In this document: piece after piece, positions 11,279 through 22,690 of the stretch | Layout: each line of letters opens with the position of its first letter | Position numbering within the stretch: the first letter of the stretch is position 1 | Assembly (NCBI RefSeq): GCF_023898315.1 | Contig: NC_064622.1 | Location: 178,208,178-178,272,177 of the forward strand | From: Schistocerca nitens | Taxonomy: Eukaryota; Arthropoda; Insecta; Orthoptera; Acrididae | Length of the DNA stretch: 64,000 nt | Reading direction: 5' to 3' | Made by a program: the position numbers and the translations under genes | Notes under the pieces: generated by a model | Database searches by the model: none | The model's input: the letters and a program-made list of their open reading frames with translations, nothing else | What the model was told of the DNA's origin: nothing

Positions 11279-12560
11279 AATCATATGTGATTAATTTTTA
11301 ATACTAAACACTATGCACAAAATCAGTAAATAAGGAAGAAACATGAGTTCACAGACGAGTTAACAAAGCGACTGGTCCAAAGATCCTGAAAAGTCAGAGA
11401 GTGCACACTTCACTGAGGTCAATATCCACCACAGAGCCTTCCCCCCCTCCTCTTGGAATGGGGAGCGCAGCGGACAAATGAAGGGGAGGTGAGTCGTTGC
11501 TCGAGGAACAGCGGATAAGTGCAAGATGATATAGTCCTCGTGCCAGGTCGGAAGGAACAGCTGATGATTGGTGCAAGTAACAGGAGGCAGGAAGCTGGGG
11601 GAATGGTCATCTTGAAGATACATTGATGAAGGGTCAGACTAAGGGGCGGTGGACATGGGTGAAGAGCGTTATTTGACAGTGCCTGCTAGACATGGAATGA
11701 CATCTGCAAGCAGTGTCTCATTTGCAGAGATACTGTCGGAAGTTTGCCATTCAGGAGTATCCCTATCACATTTAGACCACAACTGCTGAGGACCTCATGT
11801 GTGCCCAAATAAGGGGGTCAGAGTGCTGTTTGGACTGTGCCATCATGAGCATCATAAATTTGAATATACTCAATGGATGAACAAGCTAGGTTGAGTGTGG
11901 GGCCTTGGGGGGAGGTGTGCAAAGATTGCCTATGTGAGAATGAACATGCTTAACAGGAGCAGGTAGATTGTCAGATGAAAGGGGGGAGGGGGTATCCTTG
12001 ATGAACTCGGCTGAGATGACCACAGGCTCATCATATAAGTAGTTCAGCAAGAGAGGCATCAAAATTGTCTTAGTGGGCTGATCGGATGCTCAGAAAGACA
12101 CATCGTAAAACCTTGGACCAGAGGCCACCATGGGACATTAAAGCCATTTTCAATGTTCTGTGCCATCATTTGGTGAGGCAATTGCTTTGTGGCTCATAAG
12201 CAGTGGTGAAATTTGGCAACACTGCATGAGGCACAGAGGCAAGTAAATAACTGAGACTCAAACTGGCAGCCCTGATCAGTCCTGAGAGAAGCGAGGCAGC
12301 CAAAATGAGTGATCCAGGTTGTGTTTTCAAATCATATCAGGGTCACCACTGTGGTTAATTATGTCTACGACAAATAAACACCAATAATACAACTTGCAAT
12401 CGTGTGTGATTTATTATTAACACAAGACAGTGTATACAAAATTGGTACAAGAGAAACATGACTTTAAAGACAAGTTAACATCTGACTGGTCCAAAGATCT
12501 CTGAAAATCAGAGAGAATACACTTCACCAAGATCAATATCCGCCACACAGTTCCTTGAAA
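11279..12560 (-). mobile_element. Strongly reduced Ty3/Gypsy fossil between LTR-like direct repeats
   Basis: Two diverged direct repeats of about 165 bp (11279-11445 and 12400-12556) share blocks such as GACTGGTCCAAAGATC and TCAATATCC and resemble LTR pieces. Between them the minus strand reads as the end of a Gypsy integrase (LYDEPVVISAEFIKDT near 12060-11990) plus downstream sequence. The gag to reverse transcriptase part is absent from this copy. It is old and broken. The exact repeat ends are uncertain. Confidence 0.6.
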
Positions 12561-12589
12561 GTGCATCATTAATTAATTAACAATTTTTA

Positions 12590-13064
12590 AATAGATTTAA
12601 GTGTCAGGAAGTCGTTTCTGAAAGTATTCGTATGGAGTGTAGCCATGTATGGAAGTGAAACATGGACGATAACCAGTTTGGACAAGAAGAGAATAGAAGC
12701 TTTCGAAATGTGGTGCTACAGAAGAATGCTGAAGATAAGGTGGGTAGATCACGTAACTAATGAGGAGGTATTGAATAGGATTGGGGAGAAGAGAAGTTTG
12801 TGGCACAACTTGACTAGAAGAAGGGATCGGTTGGTAGGACATGTTTTGAGGCATCAAGGGATCACAAATTTAGCACTGGAGGGCAGCGTGGAGGGTAAAA
12901 ATCGTAGAGGGAGACCAAGAGATGAATACACTAAGCAGATTCAGAAGGATGTAGGTTGCAGTAGGTACTGGGAGATGAAGAAGCTTGCACAGGATAGAGT
13001 AGCATGGAGAGCTGCGTCAAACCAGTCTCAGGACTGAAGACCACAATAACAACAACAACAACAA
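12590..13064 (+). mobile_element. LINE 3' end with (AAC)n tail, young copy
   Basis: A single open frame (12645-13037) covers the ORF2 C-terminus: MYGSETWTI, KRIEAFEMWCYRRMLK, EEVLNRIGEKRSLW, GRPRDEYTKQI and a terminal RVAWRAASNQSQD with a stop. It is followed after about 10 bp by ACAATAACAACAACAACAAC, the A-rich tail of a LINE. The open frame over 130 codons and the clean tail mark a recent, 5'-truncated insertion of the same family as 8391-9960. Confidence 0.85.
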
Positions 13065-13544
13065 ATTGGTATGAAATATTTGTTAATACTCAATCTACGT
13101 TTAAATGCTGTCCTCAGCCACAAGTCTCAACATGATGGGGGATATTGTATTGGAAGTGGTATGACCTTGCTTTCCTCCAACTTTTGATCTGACTTATCCA
13201 GCCAGTTATAGGGGGCTCTAGAGTTTAACATTTAAGCATTCACCACTGGAGGCGGCGCTGCAACTCTTTTTGCGCCAGGGTGCAGCAGGAATGATTGAGC
13301 ACATGCGTACTGTATCTAGCGCGTGCATGTTTGTACTTCCGATGCATATAAAGGTGCAGTCATTTGCGAGTGGAATCAGTTATTGGCGAGAGCAGCATAG
13401 CTTTTCTCGCCTGATGATAGCAGCCAGGTGGACCGCTGAAATACTGTGCTCAGATGGCAGTTTGATCTGGCTGGAAACCCGACAAGAATTTTATATACTA
13501 ATACGCTGGGAAAGTCTACATAGTCACATAAATTTGATGTTGTA
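13065..13544 (+). other. Unassigned repeat-like block with a TATA box
   Basis: The segment 13240-13500 is GC-richer than its flanks and holds TATAAA at 13347-13352, followed about 25 bp later by TTTGCGAGTGG. It looks like a promoter region or LTR fragment of some element, but I find no partner copy or coding sequence in the window. The reading is tentative. Confidence 0.3.
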
Positions 13545-14330
13545 TTTTTTCCCCCTATACCTTCACCACTTCATCAGTTATTTTGCTGCCAAAATAGTAA
13601 AATTCATCTGCTACTTTTTGTGTTTCATTTCCGTATCCAATTTCCGTAGCATCCCCGATTTAATTCAACTGCATTACTTTAACCTTGTTTTACTCTTGTT
13701 GATGTGCTCCTTAAAACATATTTTTAAGACACTATCCACTCCCCACAACTGCACCTCTGACAGAATTACAGTGTTCTTTGTCAGCAAACATTCTAAGTTT
13801 TTGTTTCTTCTCCCTGGACTTTAATTCCTTTCCCAAGCTGCTTCTTGGCTTTCATTATTGCTTGCTCATGTACACATTGAATAACATCAAGAAGAGGCAA
13901 CAGACTTGCCTCAGTCCCTTCTCAACGGTCTCCTTTTCATAATCTTTGACTCTTCAACTACAGTCTGGTTCCTGTAGAAGTGGTAGATCACTTTTGGCTC
14001 CTTGTATTTTATCCTTGCTATCTTCATAATTTCAAAGAGTGTGTTCCAGTCAACATTGTCACTCAATTAAGATCTAAAAATGCTTTAAATGTAAAATTGC
14101 CTTTCTTTAACTCATTTTCTAAGTCCAGTCTTACGGTCAGTATTACCTTGCATATTTCTACATTTCTCTGGAAATCCAAACTGATCTTCCCAAAGGTTAT
14201 CTTCCACAAAATTCTCTATTAATTTGCAAATAACTCATGCCATTTTATCACCTTAAATTACTAAAATGATGGTATGGTAATCATTACACATGCTTCTTTG
14301 TAAGTGGAATTATTACATTCTTCTTGAAGT
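13545..14330 (-). mobile_element. Antisense LINE copy (reverse transcriptase palm region)
   Basis: In reverse complement, the sequence around 14030-14060 reads as the motif-A region (DNVDWNTLF-like), 14110-14200 as QFGF-like fingers and motif 1-2, and 14290-14325 as FKKNVIIPL. The antisense text is the same as in the copies at 37180-37900 and 41100-42660. It is the family of 53636-54420, more degraded, and is missing both ends. Confidence 0.65.
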
Positions 14331-15854
14331 AGGAGAGAGTTAACCTGTCACATTTATCTTCCAAACCAGGTAGAATAGTCCTATCATGGTTTACTCTCCT
14401 AAATATGCATTTACACTTGTGTGCCTTGTACCTGTTTGCCATGTCCTCGTTTGCCAGGCACGTGTGTAGCTCCATTCGTATTGTTCAATATGTGTCACTT
14501 CATTTACACATAGATAGAACTACACTCACTGTTCCAGTGATCAAGCTGTCCACATTGCTAGAAGCAACTGTCACCACAGCAGTATATTTTGAAGCAAAGA
14601 TGAAATCACAGAAAGAAGTGCAACACTGGGCTAATTAATACCTTTTGTGAAACATGTGTGGACCCTGTGAGAGAGAATGATGGCAAGGAGTATTCTGTTT
14701 CATAATTGTATTCGTTCATGATTTCAAGGCAATACTTTGGACCACTGATAGTAAAGGAAAATACAAAGACACTATACCACTAGCGACAAGATTAGCTCTG
14801 ACACTTTGAATTCTTGCTACGGGAATAGTTACCTCAGTTTGAAGTTATAGTTCAAGTATAAAAATCTATCACAATCCAAGCTCTGTTCAAATCTCTGGAA
14901 AACTATATCAAGCCAAGTTGTTGACCGCTGAATGTGTCTTTCTCTGAAAAGCAAAACACTTATTTCATGTTTAAATCTTACAGTCAGGAGTCCAAGAATA
15001 TTTGAATATTTAACACTGTAGAGGAATATGGAATGGAAGCACTTACGGAATAACACATTTCTTTCAATTTTCAGTAGTATGTTTTTGTTTGTGCATGGCA
15101 GCCTTTTTTCTTTTTGGTGTGGTGGGGATGGAGTTTATTTTGTCTGAAGTGTTTAGTTTTATTTTTGAGTTTCTTGTAGGTTTAACAACAGCCTCCAAAT
15201 TATAGACAGGAGTGGCTGAATGTAGTGGGAGATTTTGAACTGAGCTGGAATTTCCTGCACTGTTTGATGGCTTTGGGCGGCAAACATATGGTTCTGCAGC
15301 ACCTGCGCAACTGAGGAAGCAGCTGTTATAAGAAGGATTTTAGGGTTCTTTTATTTATTCTTGTTGATGAAACTATTTGTGAATAAAGCAGCTCGTAAAG
15401 GAACAAGACTGCTTCGGCACATCAAGAGCCACACAATCACTCCTGCTCTTCTTCAACACTTATGAGTTAGAAGTAGGAGTAGGAATGAAAGCTTCTTATT
15501 TTGTTCAGGTTAGCCATTGTTGTTTCTAAATTGTACTTATTTGTGAGAAACTGCTCATAATTTTGTTTCACAGTGTCTTTATACGTTACAAAATTAACTT
15601 AACACAAACAAGGGAATGCACAGTTATACTCTTCAAATTGTAAAATCATTTGACCAAAGTGATCATGCGAATTTGAATGTGTGCAAAGTGCTGTCTTTTA
15701 ATAGTGAGATTTAGTAAAACAAAGCACTAATGGTGAGGACTGTGGACAGGCATCCAACTGTTTGAAGTGAACCAAGTGGGGTTTTGTTATGAAGTGTTCC
15801 ACTCCATGCACGATCTGTCATCCAGTTGTTAGGTGTGCTAACTTCTACCTTAAA
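14331..15854. other. Unassigned stretch, probably decayed repeats
   Basis: About 1.5 kb with short frames only. I see no transposase, reverse transcriptase, zinc-knuckle or tRNA-like motif, and no long direct or inverted repeats. Confidence 0.4.
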
Positions 15855-18060
15855 CATATCTTCATCTGCACATGCATACATGCTCCACAAACCATCATAC
15901 AGTGCATGGCAGAGGATACCTTGTAGCATTACTAGTCATTTCCTTTCTTGTTCCTCTCGCAAATAGAGCAAGGATAAATGATTGATGAGAAGCCTCCGTA
16001 CGAGCCTCAATTTTTATCCTCATGGACTTTACACAAAACATTTATTGGCAGCAGTAGAATCGTTCTGCAGCTGGTCTCAAATGCTATTTCTCTAAATTTC
16101 CACAACAGTGCCTTGCAGAAAGAGCATCATCTTGCTCCAGGAATTCCCATTTGAGTTCATGAAGTGTCTCCATTATATGTGTGTGCTGATTGAACCTACC
16201 GATAACAAATCAAGCAGAACATCACAGAATCATTCTGATGTTTTCCTTTAATTCGACCTGGTGGGGATCCCAAGCACTAACAGTACTCAAGAATGGGTTA
16301 TACTACCATTCTATAATGCTGTTTCCTTGATGTATGAGCTACATTTTCCCAAAATTCTCCCAATAAAACAAAGCTGAGCATTCACCTTACCTACTAACAA
16401 ACTGATGTGCTCATTCCATTTCATATCACTTTGCAACATTACGCATAGATTTAATCGATGTGACTGAGTTAAACTGCACCCTCCTCATGCTATATCCAAA
16501 CATTAGAGGGTTCTTTTTCCTACTCACCTGCATTAACTCCCATTTTTCTACATTTAGGGCAAGCTACCACTCATCGCACCGATTAGAAATTTTGTCGAAA
16601 ATATTTTTATATTCCTAGAGCCATTCAACGATGAAACCTTTCCATAGACCGCAGTTTCATCAGCAAAGAGCTATAAATTGGTGCTCATCCTGCCCTCCAG
16701 GCCATTTATGTATGCAGACAATAAAAGTGGTCCTATCACTCTTCCCTGGGCACTCCTAACAGTACCCTTGTCTTCGACGATCACCCACGGTCGAAGCAAA
16801 TGTACCGGTTTCTATTACTTAGGAAGTCTTCAAGTCACTCACATATCTGGGAACCTATTCCATATTCTCATACCTTCCTTAAGTTTGCAGTGGGGCATCA
16901 TGTCATATGCTTTTTGGAAATCTAGCAATATGGAATCTGCCTCCTGTTGCCAGTCCATCCATGGTTTGCAGCAGGATCTCCTGTGAGAAAAGATCAAGCT
17001 GAGTTCTGTATGACTAATGCTTTCTAAAACTACGCTTATTTGTGGACAGAAGCATTTCTGACTCAAAGAAACGCTTTATATTCGAAATGAGAATGTGTTC
17101 AAGGATTCTGCAGCAAATGAATGTTAAGGATATTAGTCTCTAATTTTGTCAGATAGTTCTTTTATCCTTGTTATATACATGACGCAACTGTGCTTTTCTT
17201 CCAGTCAGTTGGGACTTTGCACTTGGTGAAAGATTTGTGCAAGTGCAAGCTAAGTAAGTGGCCCATGCTGAAGAACAATCTTTATAAAACCAAATTTAAA
17301 TTCCATCCTGACCTCGTTACTTATTCGTTTTCAACTCTTTCATTCAGTTGCTTCTCAATGGCATCAATGCCTATTTCTGTCTCTTCCATACAAGAGCCTG
17401 TATAACAGTCCAATGGTAGCATGTATGTACGATCCTCCTGCATGAATGATATTTTCAATGTGAAAATTAATGCTCCTCCTATGTGGATGATATTTTGAAT
17501 GTGAAAATTAAAACTCCAAATTTACTTTGGCTAGATTCTGTTGCCAAACCAGACTGGCAATGAGTGACTGAATTGAAACCTTCAATCCACTGAGCAAATT
17601 TTACTTAGGTCCTTAATTTTCTTGGTTTCTCAACGAGATCCTTCCCTAGCATATGCGGTGGAAGTTGTCTGCTTCGCGAATCAGTCTTTTTACAGACACA
17701 CAAATGTGTACCAACTTCCCCTGATGACATTTCTGTGTTATTTTTTGAACCTAGAATGCAACAATCTCTCTTTCTTCAGTATTGTCTGAATTTTGTTCTT
17801 AAACCAAGTTGGATCTTTTTCACTAATCCACTTATTTGGCACATATTTCTCCACAGAAGGTTTTAAAATCAGTTTAAACATTGCCCATACTTTCTCTATG
17901 GCCATCATACTGGAATTAAGAACAATGCGAACGGCCGCTAATTTGCTCTTTCCTGAATAAAATCTCTCCTAGTCTTCTTGATGGATTTATTAATTTCAGT
18001 AACCACAATCTTAGGTTGGTGGCATTCTACAGAACCATTAATGCAGCTTAAGGAAGATAG
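15855..18060 (-). mobile_element. Antisense LINE (CR1/Jockey-like), 3' part
   Basis: The reverse complement gives a reverse transcriptase with SILLDFQKAYDMMPHCKL (about 16900-16950, motif A), a motif-B to C region near 16690-16800, and C-terminal sequence down to about 15950. It ends in a 3' UTR-like TGCATGGCAGAGG (antisense 15903-15915). It parallels the antisense LINE at 42846-50510. The reading is broken in several places. The upstream part appears to continue at 21105-21352, on the other side of a plus-strand LINE. Confidence 0.65.
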
Positions 18061-18073
18061 GACCACTTTCCCA

Positions 18074-18360
18074 ATCATCCACTAGGGTAATTCTTGTGTA
18101 GTGCATACACACTGCAGTGTTAGGCATCCTCCACATGAGTAGGCCGGAGTGAAATGATATCTAAGTTCAGGCAGGGACCCAGTGTCAAGGGGCATAATGT
18201 GGGAGCCATGCCCATGGTAATGGGCGAAAACCTTAATGGCACCTTTGGCAGAGAAGGACACTTTCAGAATGGCCGATGAGGCAACCCATACTCCCTGGGA
18301 ATAATTAGAAGAGGACACCACAGCCTCATGGAGAAGAGGGGTCTTCAAAGCCTAAGGGAA
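18074..18360 (-). other. Unassigned antisense open frame of 88 codons, GC-richer than its flanks
   Basis: The minus strand is open from 18348 to 18082 and reads with hydrophobic beta-like stretches (VWVASSAILKVSFSAKG), then HYHGHGSHIMPLDTGSLPEL and CGGCLTLQC. It sits exactly where the antisense LINE breaks off and before the plus-strand LINE starts. I do not recognise the family. It could be an ORF1 or structural-protein piece of a mobile element, or a chance frame. No start or stop context supports a host gene. Confidence 0.3.
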
Positions 18361-18479
18361 TAAACCCTGAAAGAAAATCCTTAACTGTGTTAGGCTTTGT
18401 CAACTGCCGAGCAAATATATACTGCTTTCATACCTAAACCAAGCCTCAGATGGAAGAATGAATTAAACAAAATACGTGA

Positions 18480-21095
18480 CAGTTCTTCTAATACTACTTG
18501 AACTAATGACAAAAAAATGCCTGTTGCTCATTGAAGATACCGAAAGACCCAAAACCCTCCCAAAAAGGAATGACTGAAAATTGGTACACTCAATATCCTC
18601 ATTCTCACCAACAAATGTGAAGAACTAGTAATAAAGCTGTGGGAAGAAATAACTGAGAATCAGATGTCTGCTGTACTGGAGTAGTAACAACAGTGACTTA
18701 AAACATGGAGCCAGCCTCACCCTCCATAAAGATATAGACATACAGACATACGTCAAATACGTGAGTGACGGGATCATTCAGATGAGACTAAGGGCTGGTA
18801 ATAAACAGCGTGCAGTTTTGCAAGTATATGCATCACAGATAGGATGTACCATGGAGCAGAAAGAGCATTTTTCTTAATGAACTTGAAGAAAAAATAACAG
18901 AGAAGGAGATAACCTAATTGATTTCTGTGTGCAAAACAACTTACCTGTAATGGGATACAGCTGGAATGGCGAGTTACAGGCTACAATAGACTTCATCATC
19001 ACATAGAAAAAGTGGTTGTACGTTACAGATGTTAAAGTCATACTCAGTGAGGCCTAGATGGCGACCACTGGCTATTAATTGCTGACCTAAAATGTTCAAG
19101 TGCCAAAATTTAAACAAAAGAGAATGCCAAAGATTAAGACTTGGCTATTGAAGGCATGGAAAAGAAAAGAAGCTATGAAGCAAGAATAACAGCCAAATTA
19201 CCCAAAAATGAGAAAGGTGGAGTAGACGGAAAAAATGAGTGCCACATCATAAGAGAAGGAAACATCTTGGTGAAAGATCAGGTGAAGACAACAGAAAAAG
19301 ATAGGAACATACTGAAAGAAAATTAGACCATGAGAAACAAAAACAGATGACAGCCAAAATGAATAAGCATCTTGCACAGGAATACCAGAGAAAGAAACTA
19401 GTTGTAAAAAGACTGATCCAGAAAGAAAAGGAAAAGTGCTGGGAGGACTTTACTACAAGGATAGAGGAAGACTGTCAGGGAAGTAGGAAATTACTATACA
19501 ACGTACTAAAGAGTTAACAAAATGAATCTGTAAATATCCTTGCACTGAAAACAGATGACAGTAACTTAATATGAACAAATGGAGAGGTTGGGGTTGAAAT
19601 GAAAAAGTACTTCAACATGCTGTTAAATGGAGATGGTAACAACACAACCATCAACAACTATAGAGTAATTAATGAAGTCCAAATCAACAGACACCCGTTA
19701 ACACGGTATGAGGTAGAAACAGCATTAAAGAGCATGTGTAATGTAAAGTCGACAGGGTTTGATGATCTCAGATCAGATATGAACAAGGAAGCTGGAATAT
19801 ATGCTTAAATTGGCTATACAGAGTGATTTGGGAAGAAAACAAACACCCACAAGATTGGAGTAAAGGAGATCATTCTCCCTCTGCTCAAAAAGGGCAATAG
19901 ACAAAAATGTGGAAATTACAGAGGCATCATGCTGCTGTCACATACCCTAAAGCAGTCAGAAAAGACCATAGAAATGATACTTGGAAAGATAATAGAACCT
20001 TTGCTTGAGGAAGAACAACATGAATTCAGGAAAGACCAAGGTACTGTGGATCTTATTTTTGCAGTATGAGTGCTGACAGAGAAGTACTGGGAATATGGAA
20101 GAAATCCTGTGATTGTATTAGTTGACATGAGATATGGGAATGTTTGAACGACCTAAAGGTGCCAAGGTACCTAACTGATTAAGTCAAGATGCTATACCCA
20201 AAGTGTTACAGCTGTGTCCAGATAGGCAACAGATGATCAGAATGGTCTGAAACAAAAAGGTGTCCAACAAGGACGTGTCTATCGCCACTCCAGTTTATAA
20301 TAGTAATGGACAAGATCATAAAAGTTATCAAGAAATAGACAGCGAACCAAATGCACTGGTTTTTGCTGATGATTTGATAGCATGGGGAGAGGGAAGCTCA
20401 AGCACAGAAGCAACTTAATGACTGGAACACCACATTCAAAAATTTCGGACTACAAATAAACAAAACAAAGATAGTAGAAATGAGCATCAACATACAAGGA
20501 ACAACCTCAAATACTATCTAGGAGGAGTCAAGGTAGAATCTTTTTCGCATTTCGATCACAAAAGCCATCACCAGGAAATACTCAGCAGGATACAGAAAGC
20601 ATCCAATTCTCAGTCAAATCAGAAATCTTCTCTGGGATGATAAAATGCCACAAAAAGCAATGCCTACATATGGTTTAGATACACAGATCCTACTAAACAC
20701 AGCCTTCAGCAGAATTCAGGCAGCAGAAACGAGATTCATTAGAACTATGAATCAAATAACTAGATAGGACAAAATCAGGAATGTGGTGAATGGAATAACA
20801 GGTACTGAAGATCCTGTTACCTGTGTCATAAAAAAAATGCAGGCTTCAGTAGTATGGGCAAATAATGAGAATGAATAGCGAAAGACCTGCCAATAAGTAT
20901 TTCAACCTGAACCTTGTAGGAAAAGACCATTGGGAAGACCAAGGAAACGCTGGATACAGACTGTAAGATCAGATATGGAGGAGAAAGGACACAAATGGAA
21001 AGCTGTCCTGTAACAGAAGATGTATGAAGACAGAAGGAGATGGCAAGCACTTGTACACCACACCCAGGAAACTGGAGTCAAAAAACAATGATGGT
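18480..21095 (+). mobile_element. LINE with apurinic-endonuclease and reverse transcriptase, degraded but long
   Basis: In order, the plus strand shows GTLNI-like endonuclease start (about 18575), VLQVYA and a DNLIDFCVQNNLPVM segment (about 18910-18960), then DFIIT and DHRLLIADLK-like endonuclease end (about 18990-19100). A Lys/Glu-rich linker follows (19141-19326). The reverse transcriptase includes CGNYRGIMLLSHT (about 19910), FRKDQGTVDLIFAV (about 20025) and motif-B GVQQG (about 20255). The C-terminus runs to RRRWQALVHHTQETG (about 21030-21075). Numerous stops and frameshifts break it. It splits an antisense LINE (15855-18060 and 21105-21352), so it is the younger of the two. Confidence 0.7.
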
Positions 21096-21104
21096 GATAA
21101 AAGA

Positions 21105-21352
21105 ACTATTGTTATGACGATATCATGATCACTAAACCATCTCTATACTGACACTGCCAGTAAGGTCAGGCCTGTTTGTAGCTATTAGGTCTAAAATATT
21201 TCCATTGTGTGTCTCTATTCAAAAGACAGTTTTCAGAAAATGTGTTCAGAACTGGTTTACAAGACTGTCTGTCCTTACCATCTGCAATGAATCCATAGAA
21301 ATCCCCATCTACACTCACTCAATAGGTTAATTTGCTTCCAGTTAACACTGCT
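21105..21352 (-). mobile_element. Antisense LINE fragment (endonuclease region), probable continuation of 15855-18060
   Basis: The antisense text around 21130-21320 (ATCATGATCACTAAACC, GTCTAAAATATTTCCATTG, GAATCCATAGAAATCCCC) corresponds to the endonuclease region of the same kind of LINE as 15855-18060. If so, the plus-strand LINE at 18480-21095 inserted between the two pieces. No clean target duplication could be read. Confidence 0.5.
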
Positions 21353-21473
21353 TGATTGTGGCACTTCTGCACTACTTATGTTAGATTTTGTTTGAATTAT
21401 TCTGTTGTGGATTGGCAAGACAGCCAATCCACTATGAGGAAGCCGAAAGGCACGCGTTTAAGCTCACGCAGGC

Positions 21474-22690
21474 TTCGCCACAATCTCCAGATGTACTGTC
21501 CGAATTTTATCGCTTACAGAACCAGCAGACGCAGGCCTTACTGGATGCCCTTGGACAGCTCGTCCAGGGTCAACGTGCAATGCAAAACGATGCGGCAGCC
21601 GCCGCTCCACCGCTCACGCAGCCACAACACGCAGTTGCACCACCTTTTCGTCCTTTTGATGCGGCACTGGAAAGCTGGACGGAGTGGTCACGCCAAAATT
21701 TGGATTCCATCTCGCCGCCTACAGAATTCAAGGTAATGAGCGGCAGCCTTATCACCTTTCGTCCGTCGGCGTCCACACATACCGTGTGATAGTCAAATTA
21801 TTTCCCCGACGTGATGTGGCAACTCTGTCCTACGACGAAATTTTGTCTGCATCAGATGAATATTTCAAAGAATCAGTCAATGTAGTTGCCAAACGGTATA
21901 CATTCTTTCGTACAAAACGTACGGCAGGTCAGACTAATCGGGAGTGGGTTGCAACCTTGCAAGGCCTTACTAGGGATTGTGCTTTTGAGTGTCAATGTGG
22001 ACTCCCTTATTCAGATACTATGGTACGTGATGCAATTGCACAGAACATTTCTGATGTTCGTATAAGGGAACAGATTTTGAAACTAGTCAATCCCTCCCTT
22101 CAACAAGTGATGGACATATTGGATTGGCAGGACACACTTGACTTTGGTCAGGAATCATTTGAAACTTCGCCACCCGTGTGTCAGGTTAACCGGCCCGCCA
22201 GGCGAACTGCACGGAACAGTAAACAGTCCTTGCGCCCGGCCGCGCCAAAGCCGCCTGGCTCTCAGCCACGTGTACCGCGCCAGCAAGCAAGTGCAGTGAA
22301 ATCATGCCCGCGGTGTGCTACTAGACATTTGCGTGAGAACTGCCCGTCACGCCAGGCTATTTACTTTTTCTGTCATAAAAAAGGACATGTTCAAAGTGTT
22401 TGCCAGAAAAAGCTCCGATCGGAAGCTCAAAACCATTCCCGGCCCTTTGCTTCGCGCCGAATTCGAACCAAGGATACTCAGGTTCGTGAAACTTCGCCCA
22501 TGGAAATTCATATAGTTCACGCCACTCCTCCCAGTGCCACTCTCTCTAACAGTGACTGTGTTCGTCCCACAAATAGTGCGCGTCAACATCGACGGAAATC
22601 CCGTCATGTGATTTTGTACCAGTGTCAGTTCACGTTGCACGAGACAATCGCTCTTGTTGTCAGCAGGACAATAAACTTTTTGTAGACTTG
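21474..22690 (+). pseudogene. Gypsy gag fossil
   Basis: The frames cover a nucleic-acid-binding gag with QAQALLDALGQLVQGQRAM-like coiled sequence at the start, a capsid-like middle (WVATLQGLTRDCAFECQCG), and cysteine motifs CPRCATRHLRENC and CHKKGHVQSVC (about 22300-22400). A basic Ser/Arg-rich tail follows. It is part of the element at 21403-26567. Confidence 0.75.

Noticed and set aside
13270-13824. 184-codon plus-strand frame as a host gene
   Set aside because: Its second half is the antisense of a LINE reverse transcriptase copy, and its first half lies in a repeat-like block.
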